Shown: positions 15,325-22,827, numbered from the stretch's first letter. The stretch: 34,430 nucleotides of DNA from F1-20-MAGs119 sp041164425 (GCA_041164425.1 JBEAPO010000024.1:1-34430); one strand, 5' to 3'. Numbers and translations are program-made. The notes: a model not told the origin generated them from the sequence alone.

Positions 15325-15732
15325 ATGTCGTTCAGCGCCGGATCGTTGAGGGGTGGCGGAGCAGTCGACCATCGTCTCGCGCGCCAGCACCTCATCAACG
15401 AATATCGCCGTGGTCGCCTGCGCCAAGACCAGGTGTGCGACGCGCATCCAGAACTCATGCGCGCTGCGCGCAACTTTGGCGAGGAAACAAAGACGACGTG
15501 TCCCATCTGCACGGAGGACAAACTCGTTCTCGTCACCTACGTCTTCGGGCCGCACCTGCCATCGCACGGACGTTGCGTCACCCAACGCAGCGAAATGGCC
15601 CAGATCCAGCGTCGGGCGAACTCATCGAACGGCGACTACACCGCCTACGTGGTCGAGGCCTGTCGCACCTGCAAGTGGCACCATCTCTTGCGCGCCGTGC
15701 CCATCGTCGGCCGCGCCCGCCGCACCGCCTAA
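15325..15732 (+). CDS. DUF5318 family zinc-ribbon-like protein
   Basis: A 135-residue protein resembling the actinobacterial DUF5318 family (Rv0049 in M. tuberculosis, just before ponA1). The N-terminal half has HRLARQHLINEYRRGRL and VCDAHPELMRAARNFGE. Two CxxC knuckles (C59-C62 in TTCPICTED and C113-C116 in EACRTCKWHH) suggest one bound zinc. Function is unknown, but it consistently lies near the rpsF-dnaB block. The penicillin-binding protein gene that follows it in mycobacteria is missing here. Its last codons and stop are repeated downstream. Confidence 0.85.
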   Translation: MSFSAGSLRGGGAVDHRLARQHLINEYRRGRLRQDQVCDAHPELMRAARNFGEETKTTCPICTEDKLVLVTYVFGPHLPSHGRCVTQRSEMAQIQRRANSSNGDYTAYVVEACRTCKWHHLLRAVPIVGRARRTA

Positions 15733-15762
15733 ACCGCACCGCCTAAACGACGCCGCCTAAAC
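15721..15762. repeat. Three tandem 14-base repeats spanning the DUF5318 stop codon
   Basis: CGCACCGCCTAAAC at 15721-15734 and 15735-15748, then GACGCCGCCTAAAC at 15749-15762. Each copy contains a TAA; the first TAA is the gene's stop. Confidence 0.9.
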
Positions 15763-15766
15763 GACA

Positions 15767-15821
15767 AGGCTTTTCGGCGCGCTGCGGTGCAGGTTTTGCA
15801 CGTTTTCGCACCGAGAAGCCT
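15767..15821. terminator. Long stem-loop between convergent genes, probable bidirectional terminator
   Basis: Arms of 15 bases at 15767-15781 and 15807-15821 pair at 13 positions plus one G-U. The loop holds a second small stem, GTGCA/TGCAC (15787-15791 and 15797-15801), and T-rich runs. It lies between the DUF5318 stop and the stop of the zinc-ribbon gene on the other strand. Part of it recurs at 30553-30577. Confidence 0.65.
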
Positions 15822-15833
15822 CGCTGTTGCTGA

Positions 15834-16007
15834 TCATTCGAGGCGTTCGTGGGGGTACTGGGTCAGGCAGGCAAAGCACCACTGCTCGACGTCGGGCAAC
15901 ACCACCTGCTTGTGCTCCGACTCCCAAGTCTCGGGGGTCACGTACATCCGGCGGACGGCGGTGAGAGTGGCTTCTGTGCCGCCGCAGCTTTCGCAGGTTT
16001 CCGACAT
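15834..16007 (-). CDS. Small zinc-ribbon protein of unknown function
   Basis: A 57-residue protein with two CxxC knuckles, C5-C8 (CESC) and C44-C47 (CFAC), separated by a conserved-looking stretch (VRRMYVTPETWESE). It would bind one zinc ion. Such short proteins are encoded beside ribosomal or DUF5318 genes in Actinobacteria, but I know no function. ATG 16007 is preferred over the in-frame ATG 16019, because it places TATGTT 7 bases before the start and begins the protein right before the first knuckle. Confidence 0.72.
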   Translation of the reverse strand: MSETCESCGGTEATLTAVRRMYVTPETWESEHKQVVLPDVEQWCFACLTQYPHERLE

Positions 16008-16014
16008 GCCCCCG

Positions 16015-16020
16015 AACATA
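16015..16020 (-). promoter_or_regulatory. Probable -10 element of a leaderless promoter (small zinc-ribbon gene)
   Basis: TATGTT on the minus strand, followed by CGGGGGC (7 bases) and ATG 16007. The G-rich spacer could also serve as a weak ribosome binding site. Confidence 0.45.
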
Positions 16021-16198
16021 GTCGTGTCCGTGAAAACAAAGGGTTCCGGCAGGGGTCCTGGGTAAGGGTCTTGGTCAGGGTGCTACAGGCTTGGCACACA
16101 CTGGAGGCGATGGGAAGCCAGACCGATACCCTTCGCGGTTCCATATCCACCCTGCTCCGGTTAGGGGCCACGGTCCGCACCGTGTCCGAAGGGAGAAC

Positions 16199-16534
16199 AT
16201 GTCAATGACCCGTGCCTATGAATTGATGGTCATCATCGATGGTGGCATCGACGACAACGCTGCACAGCAGCAGGTCAAGTCGATCACCTCGACCATCACC
16301 TCCGTCGGAGGTTCCGTCCACGGAAACCCCGACTGGTGGGGAAAGCGCCGTCTGGCCTACCCAATCAACAAGAAGGAAGACGGCTACTACGTCGTCTACA
16401 ACGTCCTCGCGCCCGCGGGCGCCCTTGATGAGGTCGAGCGCACGCTCCGCATCGCCGACAACGTGGTTCGCCACAAGCTTCTCCGCTTGCCCGACCACGA
16501 AGGCCAGCGCCGCGGCATGCTCGCCAAGGCCTAG
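16199..16534 (+). CDS. rpsF: 30S ribosomal protein S6
   Basis: A 111-residue bS6 with the typical start MTRAYELMVIIDGGIDD and the conserved core GNPDWWGKRRLAYPINKKEDGYYVVYN. It binds 16S rRNA with S18, whose gene is two downstream. AGGGAG lies 3 bases before ATG 16199 and 9 bases before a second in-frame ATG at 16205; either could be used, and homologs favour the second. It opens the rpsF-ssb-rpsR-rplI operon, and its promoter should lie in 16020-16198, where I find no convincing hexamer pair. Confidence 0.96.
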   Translation: MSMTRAYELMVIIDGGIDDNAAQQQVKSITSTITSVGGSVHGNPDWWGKRRLAYPINKKEDGYYVVYNVLAPAGALDEVERTLRIADNVVRHKLLRLPDHEGQRRGMLAKA

Positions 16535-16567
16535 TCCGGATTCATCTCCACACGAACGGAGCACAAC

Positions 16568-17011
16568 ATGGCAGACAACACGATCACACTCGTCGGCAAC
16601 CTCACCCGCGACCCCGAACTGCGTTTCACCACTGGTGGACGTGGCGTCGCGTCGTTCGGCATTGCCGTCGGTCGCCGCTACCAGGTGAATGGTGAGTGGC
16701 AAGAGCAAACGTCGTATTTCAACATCACCGCCTGGGGCCAGCTCGGTGAGAACGCGGCCGCGACACTCGCCAAGGGTTCGCGCGTCATCGTCACCGGTCG
16801 CCTCGAGCAGCGCGAATACACCACGCGCGACGGCGACAAGCGCACGGCCATCGAGGTCGTCGCCGACGAACTCGGACCCAGCTTGCGTTGGGCAACCGCC
16901 CAAGTCGAGCGCCAGTCGGGCCAAGGCGGTGGTGGCGGCGGCCGCGGCGGCAACCAGCGCGGCGGCGATTCTGCCCCCGATCCGTACATGGGCGACGAAG
17001 AGCCCTTCTGA
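16568..17011 (+). CDS. ssb: Single-stranded DNA-binding protein
   Basis: A 147-residue SSB. The OB fold starts with NTITLVGNLTRDPELRFTTGG and continues through FNITAWGQLGENAAATLAKG and VTGRLEQREYTTRDGDKR. It is followed by a short Gly-rich linker (QGGGGGGRGGNQRGGD) and the acidic tip MGDEEPF that recruits repair and replication partners. The place between rpsF and rpsR is universal in Actinobacteria. Confidence 0.97.
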   Translation: MADNTITLVGNLTRDPELRFTTGGRGVASFGIAVGRRYQVNGEWQEQTSYFNITAWGQLGENAAATLAKGSRVIVTGRLEQREYTTRDGDKRTAIEVVADELGPSLRWATAQVERQSGQGGGGGGRGGNQRGGDSAPDPYMGDEEPF

Positions 17012-17046
17012 ACCATCGAGAACATCACAGGAACTGAGAGAAAACC

Positions 17047-17484
17047 ATGACCAGCAAGAAGAACAAGGCCCGTATTTCCAAGGCCGACCTGAAGAAGCCC
17101 GGCAAGAAGAAGCCGAACGTTCTCGACACCGAGCGCATTGCGTACGTCGACTACAAGGACGTCAACCTTCTGCAGCGCTTCATGTCCGACCGCTCGAAGA
17201 TCCGCGGCCAGCGCATCGCCGGTACGTCGGTACAGCAGCAGCGCGAAATCGCCACGGCCGTGAAGAACGCTCGCGAGATGGCGTTGCTGCCCTACACCAA
17301 GCGCGTTGCTTCGGCTCGCGCTCCGCGACCGGGTGCCGATCGTGAAGACGACGAGAAATACGTCGACAAGTACGCCGACCGTGCTTCTGAGGGCAAGGCT
17401 ACTGACGGCGGAAACTCCGACGGCGAAGCCACCGAAGCCCCCGAAGCAGCCGCCGCTGGAGACGCCGCAGAGGGTGAGGCCTGA
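17047..17484 (+). CDS. rpsR: 30S ribosomal protein S18 with long acidic C-terminal extension
   Basis: The core is bS18: IAYVDYKDVNLLQRFMSDRSKIRGQRIAGTS, then QQQREIATAVKNAREMALLPYTKR. It is of the zinc-free type, since the N-terminal cysteines of zinc S18 are absent. S18 is normally 75-95 residues; this one is 145. After the core (about residue 85) come about 60 residues rich in Glu, Asp, Ala and Gly (for example SDGEATEAPEAAAAGDAAEG). No frameshift or second domain explains the tail. It lies between ssb and rplI; rplI starts 2 bases after its stop. Confidence 0.95.
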   Translation: MTSKKNKARISKADLKKPGKKKPNVLDTERIAYVDYKDVNLLQRFMSDRSKIRGQRIAGTSVQQQREIATAVKNAREMALLPYTKRVASARAPRPGADREDDEKYVDKYADRASEGKATDGGNSDGEATEAPEAAAAGDAAEGEA

Positions 17485-17486
17485 TC

Positions 17487-17933
17487 ATGAACGTAATTCT
17501 CCGCAGTGATGTGAAGGGCCTCGGTAAGCGCGGCGACGTGGTGTCGGTTTCCGACGGCCACGCACGCAACTACCTCCTGCCCCACGGTTTGGCCATCGGT
17601 GCCAGCGACGGTGCGGTGGCGCAGGCTGCCGCCATGCGCAAGGCCCGTGACAACAAAGAGCGTGCCTCGCGCGAAGCCGCCCTCCAGGTCGCCTCGCGAC
17701 TCGGCGCGGCCACTGTGTCGATCAGCGCAAAGGCCGGTAACGAAGGCCGTTTGTTCGGTTCGGTCACCTCGACCGAGGTCGCAAAGGCGATCGCCGCACA
17801 AACCGGCATCGAAGTCGACAAGCGCGACATCGACATCGACACCCCAATTCGCACGGTGGGTCGCCACGCGGTTTCGGTTCGGCTGTTCCACGACGTCACG
17901 AGCACTGTCTCGATCGATGTCGCGGCGAGCTGA
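17487..17933 (+). CDS. rplI: 50S ribosomal protein L9
   Basis: A 148-residue bL9 with the signature of the N domain, VILRSDVKGLGKRGDVVSVSDGHARNYLLPHGLA. The central helix (AAAMRKARDNKERASREAALQVASRL) and the C domain (AGNEGRLFGSVTSTEVAKAI ... DIDTPIRTVGRHAVSVRLFHDV) follow. Length is normal. It closes the rpsF operon and is followed by a cluster of DnaA-box-like sites before dnaB. Confidence 0.97.
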   Translation: MNVILRSDVKGLGKRGDVVSVSDGHARNYLLPHGLAIGASDGAVAQAAAMRKARDNKERASREAALQVASRLGAATVSISAKAGNEGRLFGSVTSTEVAKAIAAQTGIEVDKRDIDIDTPIRTVGRHAVSVRLFHDVTSTVSIDVAAS

Positions 17934-17934
17934 G

Positions 17935-17999
17935 TTACCCACAGCCATCCACAGGCTTCACACAGGCTTGTCCACATGTCCTGCCCCTAGCAATCCACA
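17935..17999. other. Cluster of DnaA-box-like 9-mers upstream of dnaB
   Basis: Four same-orientation matches to TTATCCACA/TTGTCCACA lie between rplI and dnaB: TTACCCACA (17935-17943), CCATCCACA (17945-17953), TTGTCCACA (17968-17976, identical to the Streptomyces DnaA-box consensus) and CAATCCACA (17991-17999). The spacing is close enough for cooperative binding. A role in regulating dnaB by DnaA is inference. Confidence 0.5.
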
Positions 18000-18014
18000 G
18001 GGTTGCTAGGGCAG
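17981..18014 (+). terminator. Stem-loop just before dnaB (terminator or translational control)
   Basis: CTGCCCCTAGCAA (17981-17993) pairs with TTGCTAGGGCAG (18003-18014) as 12 base pairs with one bulged C. The loop contains a DnaA-box-like 9-mer. The right arm carries the AGGG that would serve as ribosome binding site for GTG 18016. It could end the rpsF operon or hide the dnaB start. Confidence 0.55.
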
Positions 18015-18015
18015 G

Positions 18016-19392
18016 GTGGCAGCCGTGTCCGACACGCGTAACTCTTCGGCGCCCCCGCGTGGCACGTCCGCGCGCGTGCCACCGCACAACCTCGATGCTG
18101 AGGCGTCGTTGTTGGGTGCGATGTTGCTGTCGAAAGACGCCATTGGGGCAGCCGCCGAACGAGCGGTCACCCCGTCCGATTTCTACAAATCCAGCCACCA
18201 ACACATCCATGATGCGATCCAGTCGCTGAACGTGGCCGGTGAACCCGTCGACGTTGTCACGGTTTCCGACAAGCTCCAGCGCGCCGGGTTCCTCGAGACC
18301 GTCGGTGGTATCGACTATCTGCTCGAACTTCAAAACAGCACGCCGGCGGTGTCGAGCGCCGACCGCTATGCGCGCATCGTGCGCGAAACCTCGATGTTGC
18401 GCCGACTCATTCTCGCGGCCTCCGAAATTGCAGAACTGGGCTACAGCCAGCCCGACAACATCGAACAAGCCCTCGACCGCGCCGAGTCGAGCATCTTCGA
18501 AGTCGCACAGAACCAGGTCAGCGACACCATGGTGAGGCTGAACGACCTCATGCCCGAGACGATGGACCGCCTCTCCGAGATCATGGAGAACGGCAACCCC
18601 ATCACGGGTGTGCCCACGGGCTTCGTCGACCTCGACGCCTTGCTGTCGGGCCTGCAACCCGGAACGCTGAACATCATCGGCGCACGTCCCGCCATGGGCA
18701 AGTCTGCGCTCGCGATGGGCATGGCCGTCAACGTCGCCACCACCACGAACAAGCCGGTGTTGTTCTTTTCACTGGAAATGGGCCGCGCTGAACTGTCACA
18801 GCGCATCCTCTCCAGTGAAGCGCGCGTCGACTCTGCAAAGTTGCGCACCGGGCGCCTGAACGAAGAGGACTGGCGGCGAATCGGTCGCGCCATCGGTCGA
18901 CTGTCGATTCCGCTGTTCATCGACGACAACTCGGCCGTCACCGTGATGGAGATTCGCGCGAAGGCGCGCCGTATCGCCGCCAAGCACGGTGACCTCGCGA
19001 TGATCGTGATCGACTACCTGCAGTTGATGGGAGGCAACGCGAGCGCCGAGAACCGTCAGCTCGAGGTCAGCGAAATCAGCCGAAACCTGAAGATTCTCGC
19101 CCGTGACTTCAAGGTGCCCGTCGTTGCGCTCAGCCAGTTGAGCCGTGGCATCGAAACGCGAACGGACAAGCGTCCGACACTGTCAGACTTGCGCGAATCT
19201 GGCGCTCTCGAACAAGACGCCGACGTCGTCATGTTCCTCTATCGTCCATCTGTCAATGACGACGACCCGCAACGCAAGGCCGATGCCAACTTGCAGATAG
19301 CCAAGCACCGCGCCGGCGCGCTCGACGACATTCGACTCGTGTTCCTCGCGAACTACACACGATTCGACAACTTCACCTCGAAGGCCCCATAG
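18016..19392 (+). CDS. dnaB: Replicative DNA helicase DnaB
   Basis: A 458-residue replicative helicase. The N-terminal domain (VPPHNLDAEASLLGAMLLSKDAI) binds primase. The RecA-like domain has Walker A GARPAMGKSALAMGMA, the segment VLFFSLEMGRAELSQRILSSEA, Walker B MIVIDYLQLM, the SQLSRGIETR motif and the arginine-finger region near the end (NLQIAKHRAG). No intein is present, unlike M. tuberculosis dnaB. GTG 18016 lies one base after the hairpin; a second in-frame GTG at 18025 has AGGGTGG upstream and is equally likely. Confidence 0.96.
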   Translation: MAAVSDTRNSSAPPRGTSARVPPHNLDAEASLLGAMLLSKDAIGAAAERAVTPSDFYKSSHQHIHDAIQSLNVAGEPVDVVTVSDKLQRAGFLETVGGIDYLLELQNSTPAVSSADRYARIVRETSMLRRLILAASEIAELGYSQPDNIEQALDRAESSIFEVAQNQVSDTMVRLNDLMPETMDRLSEIMENGNPITGVPTGFVDLDALLSGLQPGTLNIIGARPAMGKSALAMGMAVNVATTTNKPVLFFSLEMGRAELSQRILSSEARVDSAKLRTGRLNEEDWRRIGRAIGRLSIPLFIDDNSAVTVMEIRAKARRIAAKHGDLAMIVIDYLQLMGGNASAENRQLEVSEISRNLKILARDFKVPVVALSQLSRGIETRTDKRPTLSDLRESGALEQDADVVMFLYRPSVNDDDPQRKADANLQIAKHRAGALDDIRLVFLANYTRFDNFTSKAP

Positions 19393-19399
19393 TCAGAGC

Positions 19400-19606
19400 A
19401 TGTTCCTCGGCGAAGACCTTTTGGCATGGCTCGTCCTCGCACTCGGCGGCGCACTTTTTGCGGGCAACGCCCTCGCGATCGTGAAGCCGCCACCGCAACG
19501 CAAGGAAGAAACCGATCTTGTCAAGGCACCGGTTGGGCGCAGCCTCACGATGGCAGCAGTCGGCCTCGTTGCTTCGATCTGGGCAATCGCCAGCTTGTTT
19601 TCCTGA
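19400..19606 (+). CDS. Small membrane protein downstream of dnaB, unknown function
   Basis: A 68-residue protein with two predicted membrane helices (about residues 7-26 and 49-66) and a short charged loop (KPPPQRKEETDLVKAPVGRS). It begins 7 bases after the dnaB stop on the same strand, which supports a real gene in the dnaB transcript. No family is recognised. The codon use is like that of the neighbours. Confidence 0.68.
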   Translation: MFLGEDLLAWLVLALGGALFAGNALAIVKPPPQRKEETDLVKAPVGRSLTMAAVGLVASIWAIASLFS

Positions 19607-19616
19607 CCGCAACGCG

Positions 19617-21224
19617 TCAAGCGCGACGTTCGGCTTCGATCAGATTCGCTGCCTGCCATGCGATCGCCATCGCAGGTGCGCTGGTGTTGCCCGAGACCAG
19701 TGTCGGCATCGAAGCACAGTTGACGACGCGCACGCCTTCGACTCCCCGAACGCGCAGTCGATCGTCGAGTACTGCATCGTCGCTACGACCCATCGCGCAT
19801 GTTCCCATCGCGTGGGTGCCACCCGAGATGCGCGGCAGCATCGCTTCGAGAATGTCGTCATCAGATTCGGCGGCCGCACCCGGTGAGCGTTCCGCACCCA
19901 ATCGCGCAGCGAATGCAGGTTGGCGGAGAATCGTCCGCACTGTGCGCACAGCCGCAACGACGCGGCTGCGGTCGGCGGGGTCGGCGAGGTGGTTCGGCCG
20001 CAAGTCGAGCGGTGCGTCCGGGTCGGCGGAGGCGATGTGCACCGAACCACGACTTGAGGTCTGCACCAGGAAAACCGAGACGGTGAATCCGGCTGCGCGC
20101 TCCGTCGTGGCTCGACCAGCGACCTTTGAGTATGCCGAGAAGTACAACTGCAAGTCGGGCCGATCTTGTTGCGCGTCGCTGCGGGTGAATGCACCGACCT
20201 CGTAAGGCCCCAAGGTCATCGGGCCGCGATGGGTGAGCGCGTAACGCAGAAGGTCGGGAACCCGTCCGATACCCCTGAACCGACGATTCAGGCCCGGCGA
20301 CCCAAGAAGTCGGTGCGGCATCGAGAAATTGAGGTGGTCTCGCAGGTTTTCCCCGACATTCGGACTGTGATGAACCACTTCAATTCCAAGACGACGCAAC
20401 CGCGAAGACTCGCCGACACCCGAGAGCTCCAAGAGCTTCGGTGACATCACCGATCCGGAGGCAACGATCACTTCACCACGGACAGGAAAGCGCATGCGTT
20501 GTTTTCCGACACGAGCGATGACGGCACAGGCTCGTTTGCCGTCGAACTCGATCCGTTCGACGATCGCCGCCGTCACGATGTCCAGGTTCTTGCGACCGCG
20601 AATCGGATCAAGAAACGCAGTCGCCGAACTTTCCCGTCGTCCGTTGCGAACCGAATGTGCATACCAACCCACCCCGTCAAGTTCGGGGTGATTGAGATCG
20701 TCGCCCCTGTCAGGGAGACCGGCTTCCCTTGCCGCTGCGATGAAAGCGTGAGCCTCGGGATAGCGAAAAGGTCCGACAGAAATCCGAACGGGTCCACCCG
20801 AGCCGCGTGTGTCACTAGCGCCGAGCTCATGATCCTCAATAGCGCGGTACGCCGCGAGCATCGAGTCCCAGCCCCACGCGCTCCCACCAGTGCGTTCCCA
20901 ATCGTCGTAGTCATGCCGGTGCCCGCGCGACCAAATCATGCCGTTCACCGAGCTTCCGCCACCGAGCACGCGACCATTGACCCAGGTTTCGCCGATGTCG
21001 AGGCGTCCGAGGCGCTTTTCGGAAACGGGAAAGCGCCACGTCCAGCGCGGAGACGACGAAACTACGGCGATGCCTTTGGGCATGGAAAACATCGGATTCG
21101 ATGCTGTTCCTCCCGCCTCGAGAAGCAAAACCCTGTTCGCCGGCGAGGCTGACAGTCGGTTCGCCATCACGCATCCCGACGCGCCACCGCCGATGACTAT
21201 GTCGTCGTAGATGCGCTCACTCAC
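19617..21224 (-). CDS. GMC family FAD-dependent oxidoreductase (choline dehydrogenase-like)
   Basis: A 535-residue glucose-methanol-choline oxidoreductase. The N-terminal FAD motif is DIVIGGGASGCVMANRLS, the GMC signature 1 region reads NGRVLGGGSSVNGMIWSRGHRHDYDDW, and signature 2 is ASGSVMSPKLLELSGVGE. The C-terminal catalytic part has GTHAMGTCAMG and NCASMPTLVSGNTSAPAMAIA. In most members the last motif begins with an Asp (the D of D-ASVMP); here it is Cys, so FAD contact may differ. It oxidises an alcohol of unknown identity. GTG 21224 is preceded by TAGCAT at 6 bases. It converges on the small membrane gene, 10 bases between stops. Confidence 0.93.
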   Translation of the reverse strand: MSERIYDDIVIGGGASGCVMANRLSASPANRVLLLEAGGTASNPMFSMPKGIAVVSSSPRWTWRFPVSEKRLGRLDIGETWVNGRVLGGGSSVNGMIWSRGHRHDYDDWERTGGSAWGWDSMLAAYRAIEDHELGASDTRGSGGPVRISVGPFRYPEAHAFIAAAREAGLPDRGDDLNHPELDGVGWYAHSVRNGRRESSATAFLDPIRGRKNLDIVTAAIVERIEFDGKRACAVIARVGKQRMRFPVRGEVIVASGSVMSPKLLELSGVGESSRLRRLGIEVVHHSPNVGENLRDHLNFSMPHRLLGSPGLNRRFRGIGRVPDLLRYALTHRGPMTLGPYEVGAFTRSDAQQDRPDLQLYFSAYSKVAGRATTERAAGFTVSVFLVQTSSRGSVHIASADPDAPLDLRPNHLADPADRSRVVAAVRTVRTILRQPAFAARLGAERSPGAAAESDDDILEAMLPRISGGTHAMGTCAMGRSDDAVLDDRLRVRGVEGVRVVNCASMPTLVSGNTSAPAMAIAWQAANLIEAERRA

Positions 21225-21230
21225 GCCCGG

Positions 21231-21236
21231 ATGCTA
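21231..21236 (-). promoter_or_regulatory. Probable -10 element of a leaderless GMC oxidoreductase promoter
   Basis: TAGCAT on the minus strand, followed by CCGGGC and the GTG start at 21224. It lies about 60 bases beyond the terminator at 21296-21323, so this gene has its own promoter. Confidence 0.55.
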
Positions 21237-21295
21237 CGTGTCTGGGCACGCTCGGGTTGGGCTTGCGCCCCAAGACGAAAAACGGCGGGGACGAA

Positions 21296-21323
21296 AAAGG
21301 GCGGGGCTTGCGCCCCGCCCTTT
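21296..21323 (-). terminator. Intrinsic terminator of the sugar-binding lipoprotein gene
   Basis: A perfect 12-base stem (AAAGGGCGGGGC/GCCCCGCCCTTT) with a 4-base loop, followed on the minus strand by a T run. It lies 25 bases after the stop of the binding protein gene and before the GMC gene. Confidence 0.9.
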
Positions 21324-21348
21324 CAATTCGATTGCTGGATTGGCTGGA

Positions 21349-22563
21349 TCAGCCGACCGCCCAGAGTTCCTTCAGCTGATCGATGTAACCATCCGGGCCC
21401 TTCCAGTTCTGGAGGCCGCCGGAATCGAGGATCGCGCTAGCGGCCTCGGGGGTATCGATGAAGAAGGTGTTCAGCTTCGCAGCCTCACGCTCGTCGGCAA
21501 ACTCAACGCCGGCAGCGTCGAGCACGCACGCGTGGAACATGATTCCGAGGGCCATGGCCTTCGGGTTCGAGGTCCATACAGAGTGCGTACCGTCAACAAC
21601 TTCCTGCAGGTTCGGTGCCGAGAAGTCGATACCGGTGAGCTTCACCTTGTCGGAGAGGCCTGCTGTCTTGATGGCCTCGGAGACGCCGGTGGGCAGACCA
21701 CCGAAAGCGAAGTGCACGTAGTTCGTGTCGGGGTTTTCCTGGAGGTACGAAACAACGAGCTGCGGAATCTTGCCGGCACCCAGGTCATCGATTGTGACCG
21801 GAAGGCCTTCGAAGGAGCAGTCCGGGCAACCAGCTGCGAGGCCAGCCTTCAGGCCCTCTTCTTCGGCGACGAGGACCTGGAAGTCACGGATGTTGACCAT
21901 GACGACGTTTGCAGCAGCACCCGAGTCAGCGATCATCCAGCTAGCCATGCGCTCACCGTTGGTGTACACCGAGGTGTCGTCACCGACGGTGGTGAGGAGT
22001 CCCTCGATGCCGCCGTCGATCGTTTGCGGATCTTCGGTCGTGTAGCCGAAGGCAAACTTGATGCCCTTGGCGACTGCTGCGTCGAACTGCTCCTGGAAGA
22101 GAGCAAGCGGCGAGCCGGTGATGGTGATGTAGTCAGCACCCCAGTCGATGGCCTGCTGCACGCCGGGGGCGGGCTCAAAGCTCTTGATGTTGATGGTTTT
22201 CAGTTCCCACCCGAGTGCGTCGGCGAATGCCTGGGCATCTTCACCGACTTCTGCACAGCTGGGGAGTTCGCAGGCAAGCCAAGCGATCTTCTTCTTCTCA
22301 ACTGGCTCACTGACGCCGGTTGCGACGGGGATCTCCGTCGGGATTTGACGAAGTTCGTCAACAACAGCCTGAGCCGCTGCAACCGGGTCGTCGGCCGCAG
22401 CCGTGGTGTCGTCAGTTGCGGTGGTATCGGACGTTGCCGTTGTGTCGGCAGTAGCGGTGGTATCCGCAGTTGAGGCATCGTCTCCGCTGTCGTCACCGCA
22501 GGCTGCTGCGATGAGACCGAAAGCGAAGAGTGCAGCCGCAACACGGCGTGTGCTTTTACGCAT
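21349..22563 (-). CDS. Sugar-type ABC transporter substrate-binding lipoprotein
   Basis: A 404-residue lipoprotein. The signal MRKSTRRVAAALFAFGLIAAAC ends in lipobox IAAAC (Cys22). A Thr/Ala/Asp-rich linker (residues about 23-52, made of DTTAT-like repeats) is followed by a periplasmic-binding-protein fold of the ribose/galactose type (KKIAWLACEL ... DWGADYITITGSPLALFQEQFDAAVAKGIKFAFGY). Many Acidimicrobiia lipoproteins have this kind of linker. ATG 22563 has GAGGGGA upstream. It is divergent from its likely partners, the ATPase and permease. The bound substrate is unknown; two disulfide-capable pairs (ACELPSCAE and GCPDCS) are unusual for simple sugar binders. Confidence 0.9.
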   Translation of the reverse strand: MRKSTRRVAAALFAFGLIAAACGDDSGDDASTADTTATADTTATSDTTATDDTTAAADDPVAAAQAVVDELRQIPTEIPVATGVSEPVEKKKIAWLACELPSCAEVGEDAQAFADALGWELKTINIKSFEPAPGVQQAIDWGADYITITGSPLALFQEQFDAAVAKGIKFAFGYTTEDPQTIDGGIEGLLTTVGDDTSVYTNGERMASWMIADSGAAANVVMVNIRDFQVLVAEEEGLKAGLAAGCPDCSFEGLPVTIDDLGAGKIPQLVVSYLQENPDTNYVHFAFGGLPTGVSEAIKTAGLSDKVKLTGIDFSAPNLQEVVDGTHSVWTSNPKAMALGIMFHACVLDAAGVEFADEREAAKLNTFFIDTPEAASAILDSGGLQNWKGPDGYIDQLKELWAVG

Positions 22564-22601
22564 TCTTTCCCCTCTTTTTCTGTTGGGTTGGTTTTGGGTG
22601 G

Positions 22602-22641
22602 TGTGAAATCGTCGACAAGAAAAGCGCAAGCGGTTTCACAG
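22602..22641. promoter_or_regulatory. Inverted repeat in the divergent promoter region of the ABC transporter
   Basis: TGTGAAA (22602-22608) and TTTCACA (22635-22641) form an inverted pair with 26 bases between. The right arm overlaps a LacI-family-like half-palindrome (minus strand TGAAACCGCTTGCG, 22626-22639). It lies about 40-80 bases upstream of the binding-protein start. A repressor site is possible; no regulator gene is in the window. The rest of 22564-22827 shows no coding signal. Confidence 0.35.
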
Positions 22642-22827
22642 TCAACGGCTTCACGCTACGGGCATGAAGCGGTCGCCGCAATAGTCAGACGGAAACGTGT
22701 AGTTTACAAGTAAAAATCATTGAGTTGTCGCGTCTTGCGCGCATGGCCAATGGCAGCATCGCGCTGGCGTCCGCATAACATCGTGGGTGCGGGAGCTTGA
22801 AAACGAGCAACTAGGCAGGGGGGTGCG

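Noticed and set aside
18016..19392. Possible intein in dnaB, as in M. tuberculosis
   Set aside because: The helicase motifs are continuous and the length is 458 residues; there is no insertion.
21211..22473. 420-codon plus-strand frame opposite the binding-protein gene
   Set aside because: It would run through the intrinsic terminator and lies antisense to a lipoprotein with a clear lipobox and binding fold.
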